A program made the translations under genes and the position numbers. Positions 1-9,722 of a stretch of DNA of 11,975 nt are shown here, piece after piece. Location: the NCBI GenBank assembly GCA_007123695.1, contig SLGN01000476.1, forward strand, positions 1 through 11,975, written 5' to 3'. Numbering within the stretch: the first letter of the stretch is position 1; each line of letters begins with the position of its first letter. Under the pieces are notes generated by a model. That model did no database searches. It saw only the letters and a program-made list of their open reading frames with translations, and was not told where the DNA came from. The DNA is from Verrucomicrobiales bacterium (GTDB lineage Bacteria; Verrucomicrobiota; Verrucomicrobiia; Verrucomicrobiales; DEV007).

Positions 1-1
1 C

Positions 2-637
2 GGCTTCTCGCTCATCGAACTGATGGTCGTACTCGGAGTCGTCGGCCTGCTCCTCGCCTTCGCCGCCCCCAACCTGTTCAGTTTGATCTCCGCCAACACC
101 CTGACGGGCGAGGGCTCGGTGCTGCGCAACCAGCTCACCTTCGCGCAGCAGCTCGCCATATCGAAGAGCGCCGACGTCGAGGTCCGCTTCTTCCGCATGA
201 CCGACCCCACCAACGCCCGCACCGACCTCGCCTTCCGCGGCTACCAGCTCTACCAATACAACCAGGAGGGCGATCTGGTCCCCATTAGCACCTTCTTCCG
301 CATCCGCACCCCGGCGGCCATCCACGAACAGCTCAGCACCCTGCTCCAGCCGCAGGGCGGCAACGAGCGCGACCGTCGCTTCGGCTTCGTCGCACCCTTC
401 CGCGGCCGCGCCGAAGCGCCCTCGGGTCCCAACGGCCGCCTCGAGAGCAACGAATTTGTCGCCTTTCGCTTCCGGCCCGACGGATCGACCGACCTGCCCT
501 TCCGCTCGGGCGGTTCCGACACCTGGTACATCACCCTCGTCCAAGGCGAGGGGGCCGTGCAGTCGAACCGGCCCGACAACTTCGTTTGCCTCCAGGTCAA
601 CCCCTACAACGGAAACGTGACCGAATTCCGCCCGTGA
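2..637 (+). CDS. Pseudopilin-like protein, Verru_Chthon cassette protein D-like (5' truncated)
   Basis: This is the 3' part of a gene that begins left of the window; the frame is open from base 2. The first visible residues, GFSLIELMVV, are a type IV prepilin cleavage motif: G before the cut, then F at +1 and E at +5 of the mature protein. A hydrophobic helix of about 20 residues follows. Only the short leader before the Gly should be missing. The body, with 'NQLTFAQQLAISKSADVEVRF', an FRGYQLYQ segment and a C-terminal 'NPYNGNV' stretch, resembles the GspH/FimT-like pseudopilins called Verru_Chthon cassette protein D, which sit in multi-pilin cassettes of Verrucomicrobiota. The family assignment is from memory of its pattern. 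The expected product is a membrane-anchored minor pseudopilin processed by a prepilin peptidase; its substrate is unknown. It ends 234 bases before actA and is probably unrelated to it. Confidence 0.8.
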   Translation, partial: GFSLIELMVVLGVVGLLLAFAAPNLFSLISANTLTGEGSVLRNQLTFAQQLAISKSADVEVRFFRMTDPTNARTDLAFRGYQLYQYNQEGDLVPISTFFRIRTPAAIHEQLSTLLQPQGGNERDRRFGFVAPFRGRAEAPSGPNGRLESNEFVAFRFRPDGSTDLPFRSGGSDTWYITLVQGEGAVQSNRPDNFVCLQVNPYNGNVTEFRP

Positions 638-694
638 GTTCCGCGAGGCTCAGGGAGAAAAAGCCTGTCTCCCGGCCCGGGGGCACGCTGGACT

Positions 695-720
695 GCTTCG
701 CCCGACGCAGGGGCGAAAGC
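695..720 (+). terminator. GC-rich hairpin after the pseudopilin gene, possible terminator
   Basis: GCTTCGCCC (695-703) pairs with GGGCGAAAGC (711-720), with one bulged A and a 7-base loop. A T-rich but interrupted tail (CCTTCTTGTTT) follows. A smaller dyad, GGGAGA/TCTCCC (653-658/668-673), lies between it and the pseudopilin stop codon. This is a plausible 3' end for the pseudopilin transcript, but there is no uninterrupted T run, so the call is weak. Confidence 0.3.
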
Positions 721-740
721 GATCCTTCTTGTTTCGAAAC

Positions 741-775
741 GAGGCGCTGGGGCGTGCTCCGGGCCCCGCGCTCTC
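741..775. other. Inverted repeat in the actA upstream region
   Basis: GAG-GCGC-T-GGGG (741-752) faces CCCC-GCGC-T-CTC (764-775) around an 11-base loop, giving about 11 base pairs with single-base bulges. A 10-base palindrome, GTTTCGAAAC (731-740), directly precedes it. The element could be structured leader RNA or part of a terminator array. No specific role can be assigned from the sequence. Confidence 0.35.
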
Positions 776-813
776 TTGCATCCGGGGAAGAAGGAGCCAA
801 AGGTCGAAATTCG

Positions 814-856
814 CGCAAAAATCGCTTGTGAAATTTTTCACAAGCGATTTAGTGCG
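814..856. promoter_or_regulatory. Near-perfect AT-rich dyad with a CRP-like TGTGA-N6-TCACA core, upstream of actA
   Basis: A 15-base arm at 819-833 is exactly reverse-complementary to 836-850 around a TT centre. A short outer stem, CGCA (814-817) with TGCG (853-856), can extend it. Inside it, TGTGA (827-831) and TCACA (838-842) are separated by six bases, the same half-sites and spacing as the CRP consensus. The dyad ends 15 bases before the actA ATG and is the only clearly AT-rich patch nearby. It may be an operator for a CRP/FNR-family dimer controlling the ACIII operon. It could instead be a hairpin acting as an attenuator or terminator: on the minus strand it is followed by a T run, and on the plus strand only by ATTTAG. 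Confidence 0.5.
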
Positions 857-871
857 GACCTTCCAAACGTC

Positions 872-1633
872 ATGGGCAACATCTTTCCCCGTTGGACAAA
901 TCTCCTTCCCTTCAAAATCCTAGCGTGCCTCGGCGTGCTCGGGGTTTGCGTCATCGCGGTGGCGTGGTATTCGTTCACGCCTAAATACACGAGGGTGGGC
1001 TACATGCCGCAGCAGCCGATCCCCTTCGACCATAGCCTGCACGCCGGGCAGCTCGGGATGGACTGCCGCTACTGCCACACCCACGTGGAGAATTCGCCCC
1101 ATTCGAACATTCCTGCCGCCCAAGTCTGCTGGAACTGCCACGGCCCCGGCAAGGTGAAGGCCGACTCCCCCAAACTCGAGCCCTTGCGGGCCGCCATGGA
1201 CGAGAACTACGAGGGCTACACCGGCCAGCCCATCGAGTGGGTCCAGATCCACAAGGTTCCCGAATATGCCCACTTCAACCACATGGCCCACGTCAACCGC
1301 GGTGTCAGTTGCGTCGAGTGCCATGGTCGGGTCGACGAGATGCCCGTCGTCTACCACGCCAAGCCCCTCAGCATGAGCTTCTGCCTGGAGTGCCACCGGG
1401 CGCCCGAGGACAAGCTCCGCCCCCTCGACCAGATTACCAATCTCGCCTGGAAAGCCGACGACCTCGATCCCGAAGCGTTTTACGCCTATGTCGCCGGCAA
1501 GACCGAGGCCTCGGTGGACGAACTCAAGAAAGGAGATGCCGGCAAGCCATGGAGCCGCGAACTGATCGGTTCGCATCTTCGCCAGGCTTGGGGAATTCAC
1601 CCGCCGCAGGACTGCGCGGCCTGCCATTATTGA
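872..1633 (+). CDS. actA: ACIII subunit ActA, membrane-anchored pentaheme cytochrome c
   Basis: ActA is the multiheme cytochrome c of alternative complex III; it passes electrons from the Fe-S subunit towards the acceptor cytochrome or oxidase on the periplasmic face. The 253-residue product has one uncleaved N-terminal membrane helix (about 11-34) and five CXXCH heme sites: CRYCH 65-69, CWNCH 86-90, CVECH 147-151, CLECH 171-175 and CAACH 248-252, the last only one residue from the C-terminus. 'PFDHSLHAG' before the first heme and 'HFNHMAHV' before the third supply likely distal His ligands. The ATG at 872 is chosen because a cytosolic N-terminus followed at once by the helix is normal for the family. 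The in-frame ATG at 776 would add 32 residues encoded by the dyad region and is unlikely. This is the first gene of the operon. Confidence 0.95.
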   Translation: MGNIFPRWTNLLPFKILACLGVLGVCVIAVAWYSFTPKYTRVGYMPQQPIPFDHSLHAGQLGMDCRYCHTHVENSPHSNIPAAQVCWNCHGPGKVKADSPKLEPLRAAMDENYEGYTGQPIEWVQIHKVPEYAHFNHMAHVNRGVSCVECHGRVDEMPVVYHAKPLSMSFCLECHRAPEDKLRPLDQITNLAWKADDLDPEAFYAYVAGKTEASVDELKKGDAGKPWSRELIGSHLRQAWGIHPPQDCAACHY

Positions 1634-1675
1634 GGCATCGGAAGCGAGCCGGAATCCCAGCAGAACGAATTTCGA

Positions 1676-4933
<3,258 letters not shown>

Positions 4934-4951
4934 TCCGAGTCCTTCCCGACC

Positions 4952-6391
4952 ATGGCAGATACCTCCTCAGCGAACGTACCCGTGCATCCTTCCGAGGCCG
5001 AAGGAGTGGCGCGCGAGCAGCTCGTTCTCAACAACCGCTCCCTCGGCTGGATCACCGACCGCGTCTGCGGCATCGTCGAGAACCGCCAGCCACTCATCTG
5101 GTGGGTGCTCTTCGTGCCCTCGGTCTTCGGATTCCTCTGTCTCGTCTTCAGCCTCGTCTACCTCGTCTCGACGGGGGTTGGCGTCTGGGGCATGAACCAC
5201 CCCGTCGCCTGGGGCTGGGACATCGTAAACTTCGTCTTCTGGATCGGCATCGGCCACGCCGGGACGCTCATTTCCGCCATCCTTTTCCTCACCCGGCAAA
5301 AGTGGCGCACGTCCGTGAACCGAGCCTCCGAGGCGATGACGATCTTCGCGGTGATGTGCGCCGGGATCTTCCCCGGCTTCCACGTGGGACGCTTCTGGAT
5401 GGTCTGGTTCCTCGCCCCCATCCCGAACTCCAACGCGATCTGGCAGAACTTCAAGAGCCCGCTGCTCTGGGACGTCTTCGCCGTTTCGACCTACTTCACC
5501 GTTTCCCTCATCTTCTGGTACATCGGGCTCATTCCCGACCTCGCCACCCTTCGCGACCGCGCCAAGGGCATCGCCAAGAAACTCTACGGATTTTTCGCCT
5601 TCGGCTGGCGCGGCGGCAACCGCCAGTGGCGCCACTACGAGATGGCCTACCTCATCCTCGCGGCGCTTTCCACTCCGCTGGTGCTCTCGGTCCACTCGGT
5701 CGTTTCCTTCGACTTCGCCACTTCCGTCATTCCAGGATGGCATACCACCATCTTCCCGCCCTACTTCGTCGCAGGAGCCATCTTCGGCGGCTTCGCCATG
5801 GTCCTCACCCTGATGCTGCCGGTGCGGAAGCTCTACGGGCTGGAGGACCTCATCACCGGGAAGCACATCGACAACATGGCGAAGATCATTCTGCTGACCG
5901 GCACCATCGTGGGCTACGCCTACATCATGGAGCTGTTCATCAGCTACTACGGGGCCAACGCCTTCGAGGCCGACGCCTTCCACATGCGCATCCTCTCCGG
6001 CCCCTACACCTGGGCCTACTACTGCATGTTCTTCTGCAACGTCATCGCCCCCCAGGTCTTCTGGTTCCACTACTGCCGGCACAATCTCTGGATCGTCTTC
6101 ATCATCGCGAACTTCGTGAACTTCGGCATGTGGTTCGAGCGCTTCGTCATCATCCCGACTTCTCTCGCCCGCGACTTCCTTCCAGGCCAGTGGGGCAACT
6201 ACTCCGCCTCGTGGGTGGAGAAGCTGCTTTTCGGCGGTAGCTTCGGAATGTTCATGATGCTCTTCCTCCTTTTCCTGCGCTTCCTTCCGGTCATCGCGAT
6301 CGGCGAGGTCAAGGGCGTCCTTCCCCAGTCCGATCCCCACTACCCGGAATGGAAGCGGCTCCGCGAAAAGCGGCGTGCCGCCGCCAACTGA
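4952..6391 (+). CDS. actC: ACIII subunit ActC, NrfD/PsrC-like membrane protein with the quinol site
   Basis: ActC is the integral membrane subunit that binds and oxidises menaquinol or ubiquinol in alternative complex III. The 479-residue product has about ten membrane helices. Family hallmarks are visible: '[13 protein letters not shown]' (98-110, H102) followed by the TRQKWR loop, '[12 protein letters not shown]' (136-147) and '[18 protein letters not shown]' (249-266), a region near the proposed quinol pocket in this family. The C-terminal tail is hydrophilic and basic. It lies 18 bases after actB, as expected for electron transfer from ActC into the ActB clusters. The ATG start is clear because the preceding frame closes just upstream and the N-terminal length matches the family. 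No Shine-Dalgarno sequence is seen. Confidence 0.95.
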   Translation: MADTSSANVPVHPSEAEGVAREQLVLNNRSLGWITDRVCGIVENRQPLIWWVLFVPSVFGFLCLVFSLVYLVSTGVGVWGMNHPVAWGWDIVNFVFWIGIGHAGTLISAILFLTRQKWRTSVNRASEAMTIFAVMCAGIFPGFHVGRFWMVWFLAPIPNSNAIWQNFKSPLLWDVFAVSTYFTVSLIFWYIGLIPDLATLRDRAKGIAKKLYGFFAFGWRGGNRQWRHYEMAYLILAALSTPLVLSVHSVVSFDFATSVIPGWHTTIFPPYFVAGAIFGGFAMVLTLMLPVRKLYGLEDLITGKHIDNMAKIILLTGTIVGYAYIMELFISYYGANAFEADAFHMRILSGPYTWAYYCMFFCNVIAPQVFWFHYCRHNLWIVFIIANFVNFGMWFERFVIIPTSLARDFLPGQWGNYSASWVEKLLFGGSFGMFMMLFLLFLRFLPVIAIGEVKGVLPQSDPHYPEWKRLREKRRAAAN

Positions 6392-6419
6392 GCGTCCACC
6401 CTCCATCCAGTCCAGAACC

Positions 6420-6977
6420 GTGAGCAATCCATCCTCCAGTTCGAACGAGCTTTTCGGCTACGTAGCCGAGTTCTCCTCCGCGGCGGACCTCTACCACGCC
6501 GCCGAAAAGGTCCGCGACGCCGGATTCCGGCGCTGGGACGTCCACACTCCCTATCCGGTCCACGGCATGGACCACGCCATGGGTCTGGGCAAGAGCTGGC
6601 TGTCCGCCCTCGTCCTCGGCGGCGGCATCTCCGGCTCGCTCACCGCACTGCTGCTCCAGTTCTTCACCCAGGTCTCCCTCTATCCGACGGTGGTCCAGAG
6701 CAAGCCGACGAACCTTTTCACCATCCCGGCCTTCTTCCCGGTGACCTTCGAGCTCACCATCCTCCTTTCGGCCTTCGCCACCGTGGGCGGTCTCTTCACC
6801 ATCATCGCCCTGCCCCGCTGGAACCATCCGCTTTTCAATTCGCCTCTCTTCTCCAAATTTTCGAACGACGGCTTCCTGCTCGTGATCGAGGCGCGCGACC
6901 CCAAGTTCCACGGCGAGAAAACCCGCGAACTGCTCTCGGAAATCGGCGCCGGGCAGATCGAGGAAGTCACCTACTGA
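6420..6977 (+). CDS. actD: ACIII subunit ActD, two-helix membrane protein (DUF3341 family)
   Basis: ActD is a small membrane subunit of alternative complex III with a structural role and a debated role in proton movement; it has no cofactors. As annotated it is 185 residues with two helices (about 59-82 and 101-130) joined by a short loop, plus soluble N- and C-terminal parts. Typical family motifs are 'FGYVAEF' (12-18), 'RRWDVHTPYPVHGMD' (37-51, the conserved HTP-P-HG signature), 'FFPVTFELTILL' (105-116) and 'IEARDPKF' (156-163). The GTG at 6420 is preferred. An in-frame ATG at 6375 would add 15 poorly conserved, Pro-rich residues and overlap the end of actC by 17 bases, but cannot be excluded. 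Confidence 0.93.
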   Translation: MSNPSSSSNELFGYVAEFSSAADLYHAAEKVRDAGFRRWDVHTPYPVHGMDHAMGLGKSWLSALVLGGGISGSLTALLLQFFTQVSLYPTVVQSKPTNLFTIPAFFPVTFELTILLSAFATVGGLFTIIALPRWNHPLFNSPLFSKFSNDGFLLVIEARDPKFHGEKTRELLSEIGAGQIEEVTY

Positions 6978-6990
6978 ACCCGAAACAGGC

Positions 6991-7608
6991 ATGCGTTGGT
7001 TTTTCCTCATCCTTGCGATCGCTTCGATCACCCTGGCACTCGCGCTCGGTCCGCGGGGGACGAAGTTCTCCTCGCCCCCGTTCATGCTGTTCCCCGACAT
7101 GGACAACCAGTACAAGCTCAAGGCGCAGAAGCCGAGTTTCTTCTTCGCCGATGGCCAAGGCGCCCGGCCGCCCGTCGAGGGCACCGTTCCGCTCGGCCTT
7201 GGCGCGCCTCTCGGAGACGAGGCCGGGAGCAGCCGCCTCGACTACTCCCGCGGCGACTCCTACTACAGCACCGGTCTCTTCGGTGACTTCTATGGAAAGG
7301 GCTTCCCCGAAGAGCTGACCATGGACGAGGCCTTCCTCGAGCGCGGACGCGAGCGCTACCAGATCACCTGCACCCCGTGCCACGGCACTTCGGGCAACGG
7401 TGCCGGGATCGTCTCGAAATACTGGGCGATGCCCCCGACGGCCAACCTCGTCGATGCCCGCGTCAAAGAGATGCCCGAAGGCCAGATCTTCTGGACCATC
7501 ACCCACGGCAAGGGGCTCATGGGCCCCTACAACGGCGTCCTCCCCGTGGAGGACCGCTGGGCCGTGACCGCCTACCTCCGCGCCCTCCAGGCCGCCGCGG
7601 ACAACTGA
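6991..7608 (+). CDS. actE: ACIII subunit ActE, monoheme cytochrome c
   Basis: ActE is the monoheme cytochrome c of alternative complex III, on the periplasmic side beside ActA and a candidate exit point for electrons. The 205-residue product has an N-terminal hydrophobic segment (2-20), a Pro-rich linker region, and a C-terminal class I cytochrome domain with one heme site, CTPCH (127-131). M177 in 'GKGLMGPY' is the likely sixth ligand. The only cysteines in the protein are the two heme cysteines, so the lipobox-type N-terminal anchoring reported for some ActE proteins is impossible here. The hydrophobic segment must act as a signal anchor or be cleaved. The start is 13 bases after the actD stop, with a weak AGG nearby. 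Confidence 0.93.
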   Translation: MRWFFLILAIASITLALALGPRGTKFSSPPFMLFPDMDNQYKLKAQKPSFFFADGQGARPPVEGTVPLGLGAPLGDEAGSSRLDYSRGDSYYSTGLFGDFYGKGFPEELTMDEAFLERGRERYQITCTPCHGTSGNGAGIVSKYWAMPPTANLVDARVKEMPEGQIFWTITHGKGLMGPYNGVLPVEDRWAVTAYLRALQAAADN

Positions 7609-7646
7609 TTCCCTTCCTTTCCCCCCCTTCAACCGCTTCTAGATCT

Positions 7647-9152
7647 ATGGCTGGACTCAAAGACGGAGACGACTACCGCGACGGGGAGCGTTTCAAGATC
7701 CCCTCGACGCTCCAGTTCGCGTGCCTCGGCGTCGGTGGCGCAGGGCTCTTGCTCTTTTTCATCCTCGCCATGTCCGACCGGGCCGGGGCCATGGCCTACA
7801 GCTGGCTCTTCGCAGTCATTTTCTTCCTCAGCCTCGCCGTCGGGGGGCTCTTCTGGACGATGCTGCACCACGCCAGCAACTCGGGCTGGGGCACGGTGGT
7901 GCGTCGGCTCATGGAGAATCTCGCCAGCCTCATCCCTTTCATGATCGTGCTGGCCCTGCCGATTCTGGCCTTCCCCAACTTCCGCGACGCCCTTTGGGAA
8001 TGGTTCCCCGAGCGCAAGGCGGCGCTCGCCGACGCCTCCACCTACGCCGAGCAGAAGCGCGACGCCTATATCGCCGAGCGGCAGGCGGAGATCGCCAAGG
8101 CCGAGGAGGCCGTCGCCGCCGCGAAGAAGGACCTCGCCGACGTCGCCTCCCCCAGTCCGGGGCATAGGCTCCACCTCGAGCGGCGCATCGCCGAGCTCGA
8201 GGAGAAGGCCGCCAAGCTCGCCGAGGAGGATCTTTCCGAAGCCGGCGCCACCGCCACTCTCGTCGACAAGCATTTCCTCGACCACGCCACCTTGCTCTTC
8301 AACAAGCGCGGCTACCTCAACGAGGGCTTCTGGTGGGTGCGCCAGATCTTCTATTTCGTCGCCCTCTCCGGCATCGCCCTCCTCCTGCGCAGTTGGTCGA
8401 TCCGCCTCGACCACGACGGCGATCCGAAGTGGTTCCGCTGGATGCGCCGGTGGAGTTGCGGTCTGCTCCCCTTCTTCGCCACGGCGTGGACCTTCCTCGT
8501 CTTCGACTGGCTCATGGGTCTCGACTACAGCTGGTTCTCCACGATGTGGGGCGTCTACCTCTTTGCCGGCGCCGCCCTCAACTCGATGGGGCTGCTCGTC
8601 ATCCTGCTCACCGCCCTGCGCAAGGCGGGCTACCTCAAGGACGTGGTCACGTTGGAGCACTACCACCTCATGGGCAAGCTGATGCACGCCTTCGTCATCT
8701 TCTGGGCCTACATCGCCTTCTCCCAGTTCTTCCTGATCTGGTACGCGAACATCACCGAGGAGACCCAGTTCTTCCTGATGCGCAACACCGCCTTCTGGAA
8801 CGGATACACCATCGCCTTCCTTGTCGTGGGGCACTTCTTCCTGCCCTTTGTGGTCCTCCTCCTCCGCAAGGTCAAGCTGATGCCCATGGTCATCTCCGGC
8901 GTCGCCGCGTGGAATCTTCTCATGCACGCCTTCGACCTCTACTGGATCATCGCTCCCGAGCGCGGACCTTCCCTAACCGCCCACACCGGAAACATCCAGA
9001 TGACGATCCCCGGCGCCTGGGTCTACGACATCCTCGCCTTCGTCACCGTGGCGGGCATCTTCGGCTTCTTCCTGCTCCGCCAGCTCGCTTCGGCCAGCCT
9101 CTTCCCCTGTCGCGACCCCCGCTTGGACGAGTCCCTCAACGTGGTGAACTGA
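7647..9152 (+). CDS. actF: ACIII subunit ActF, NrfD-like membrane protein with a coiled-coil insertion
   Basis: ActF is the second NrfD/PsrC-like membrane subunit of alternative complex III, thought to take part in proton movement rather than quinol oxidation. The 501-residue product has about ten helices and clear family motifs: 'FDWLMGLDYSWFSTMWG' (286-302) and 'MGKLMHAFVIFWAYIAFSQ' (342-360). I recall typical ActF proteins as roughly 400-460 residues. The excess lies between helices 3 and 4, where about residues 122-210 are highly charged and form two Ala/Glu/Lys-rich helices (133-167 and 174-195) around an SPSPG turn, a probable antiparallel coiled coil. The basic 'VVRRL' loop before helix 3 argues that the insertion faces the periplasm. 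The ATG at 7647 is used; the frame is open further upstream but only as an out-of-frame shadow of actE. The 38-base spacer is pyrimidine-rich. Confidence 0.93.
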   Translation: MAGLKDGDDYRDGERFKIPSTLQFACLGVGGAGLLLFFILAMSDRAGAMAYSWLFAVIFFLSLAVGGLFWTMLHHASNSGWGTVVRRLMENLASLIPFMIVLALPILAFPNFRDALWEWFPERKAALADASTYAEQKRDAYIAERQAEIAKAEEAVAAAKKDLADVASPSPGHRLHLERRIAELEEKAAKLAEEDLSEAGATATLVDKHFLDHATLLFNKRGYLNEGFWWVRQIFYFVALSGIALLLRSWSIRLDHDGDPKWFRWMRRWSCGLLPFFATAWTFLVFDWLMGLDYSWFSTMWGVYLFAGAALNSMGLLVILLTALRKAGYLKDVVTLEHYHLMGKLMHAFVIFWAYIAFSQFFLIWYANITEETQFFLMRNTAFWNGYTIAFLVVGHFFLPFVVLLLRKVKLMPMVISGVAAWNLLMHAFDLYWIIAPERGPSLTAHTGNIQMTIPGAWVYDILAFVTVAGIFGFFLLRQLASASLFPCRDPRLDESLNVVN

Positions 9153-9174
9153 CGACCCCGCAGACCCGACTGCC

Positions 9175-9690
9175 ATGACCGATTCCGGAAAACCCTGCTG
9201 CTCCAACCTCAAGGCCGTCGCTTGGACTCTGGCCCTTTTCGCCCTCTTTGGATTCCTCGGCCTCATCCTCACGGGCCAGATCTCCATGATGAGCCCCGAG
9301 GACCGCGCCTACATGGGCGAGTTCAGCGACGAGCGCACCACCGAGCGCTGGGCCAATCTCGAGGAAGTCTCCGGGGCTCAGGCTTCGCTGCTCGACCAGG
9401 AGAAAGTCGATGCCGCCCTCGCCGAACTTGCGAAGGCTCCGGCCAAGCCGACTGCCAGCGAATTCGTGGTTCCCGGTTCGCCCACCTTCATGAAGCAGTC
9501 CGAGGAAGCTGCGGAATCCGAGGACCCTGCCGAGGACAAGTCCGACAAGCCCGCCAAAGACGAGGAAAAGAAGTCCGACGAGCCCGCCAAGGCCGAAGAA
9601 AAGAAGTCCGACGAACCCGCCAAGGCCGAGGAGAAGAAGTCCGACGAACCCGCCAAGGCCGAAGAGAAGCCCGCCCCTGATCAGAATTGA
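9175..9690 (+). CDS. Unknown single-pass membrane protein with a Lys/Glu-rich tandem-repeat tail
   Basis: I do not recognise a characterised family. The 171 residues comprise a short N-terminus with a CC pair (8-9), one membrane helix (about 13-34), a conserved-looking soluble stretch (38-105, 'MMSPEDRAYMGEFSDERTTERW' being the most distinctive part), and a disordered acidic/basic tail. The tail holds four 11-residue repeats of consensus KSDEPAKAEEK (122-165). There is no CXXCH motif or other cofactor motif. It lies 22 bases after actF and 32 before the CcoN-like gene, at the junction between the ACIII and cbb3-like parts. An accessory or assembly subunit, or a tether between the two, is therefore plausible but unproven. 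The helix orientation is uncertain. Confidence 0.8.
   Translation: MTDSGKPCCSNLKAVAWTLALFALFGFLGLILTGQISMMSPEDRAYMGEFSDERTTERWANLEEVSGAQASLLDQEKVDAALAELAKAPAKPTASEFVVPGSPTFMKQSEEAAESEDPAEDKSDKPAKDEEKKSDEPAKAEEKKSDEPAKAEEKKSDEPAKAEEKPAPDQN
9538..9669 (+). repeat. Four tandem 33-bp coding repeats
   Basis: Four consecutive 33-base units (9538-9570, 9571-9603, 9604-9636, 9637-9669) each start AAGTCCGAC and encode KSD-(K/E)-PAK-(D/A)-EEK. The last three are nearly identical and differ only at synonymous G/A positions. The first is more diverged (K and D variants). This looks like recent expansion by slippage or unequal recombination inside a disordered tail, and copy number may vary between strains. 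Confidence 0.93.
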
Positions 9691-9722
9691 GCAGTGACGT
9701 TGGCGAAATTCGATTCTTTCCT

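Noticed and set aside
776..871. Upstream ATG that would extend ActA by 32 residues
   Set aside because: The extension is encoded by the dyad region, has no family resemblance and would bury the membrane anchor behind a charged tail.
4967..6427. A 486-codon minus-strand frame opposite actC
   Set aside because: It is an antisense shadow of a well-supported membrane protein gene; the acidic, low-complexity product has no recognisable motif.
9687..9722. TTG start for the CcoN-like gene overlapping the previous stop codon
   Set aside because: The ATG at 9723 gives an N-terminus followed by a normal first helix; the TTG remains possible as a coupled start but has no supporting ribosome site.
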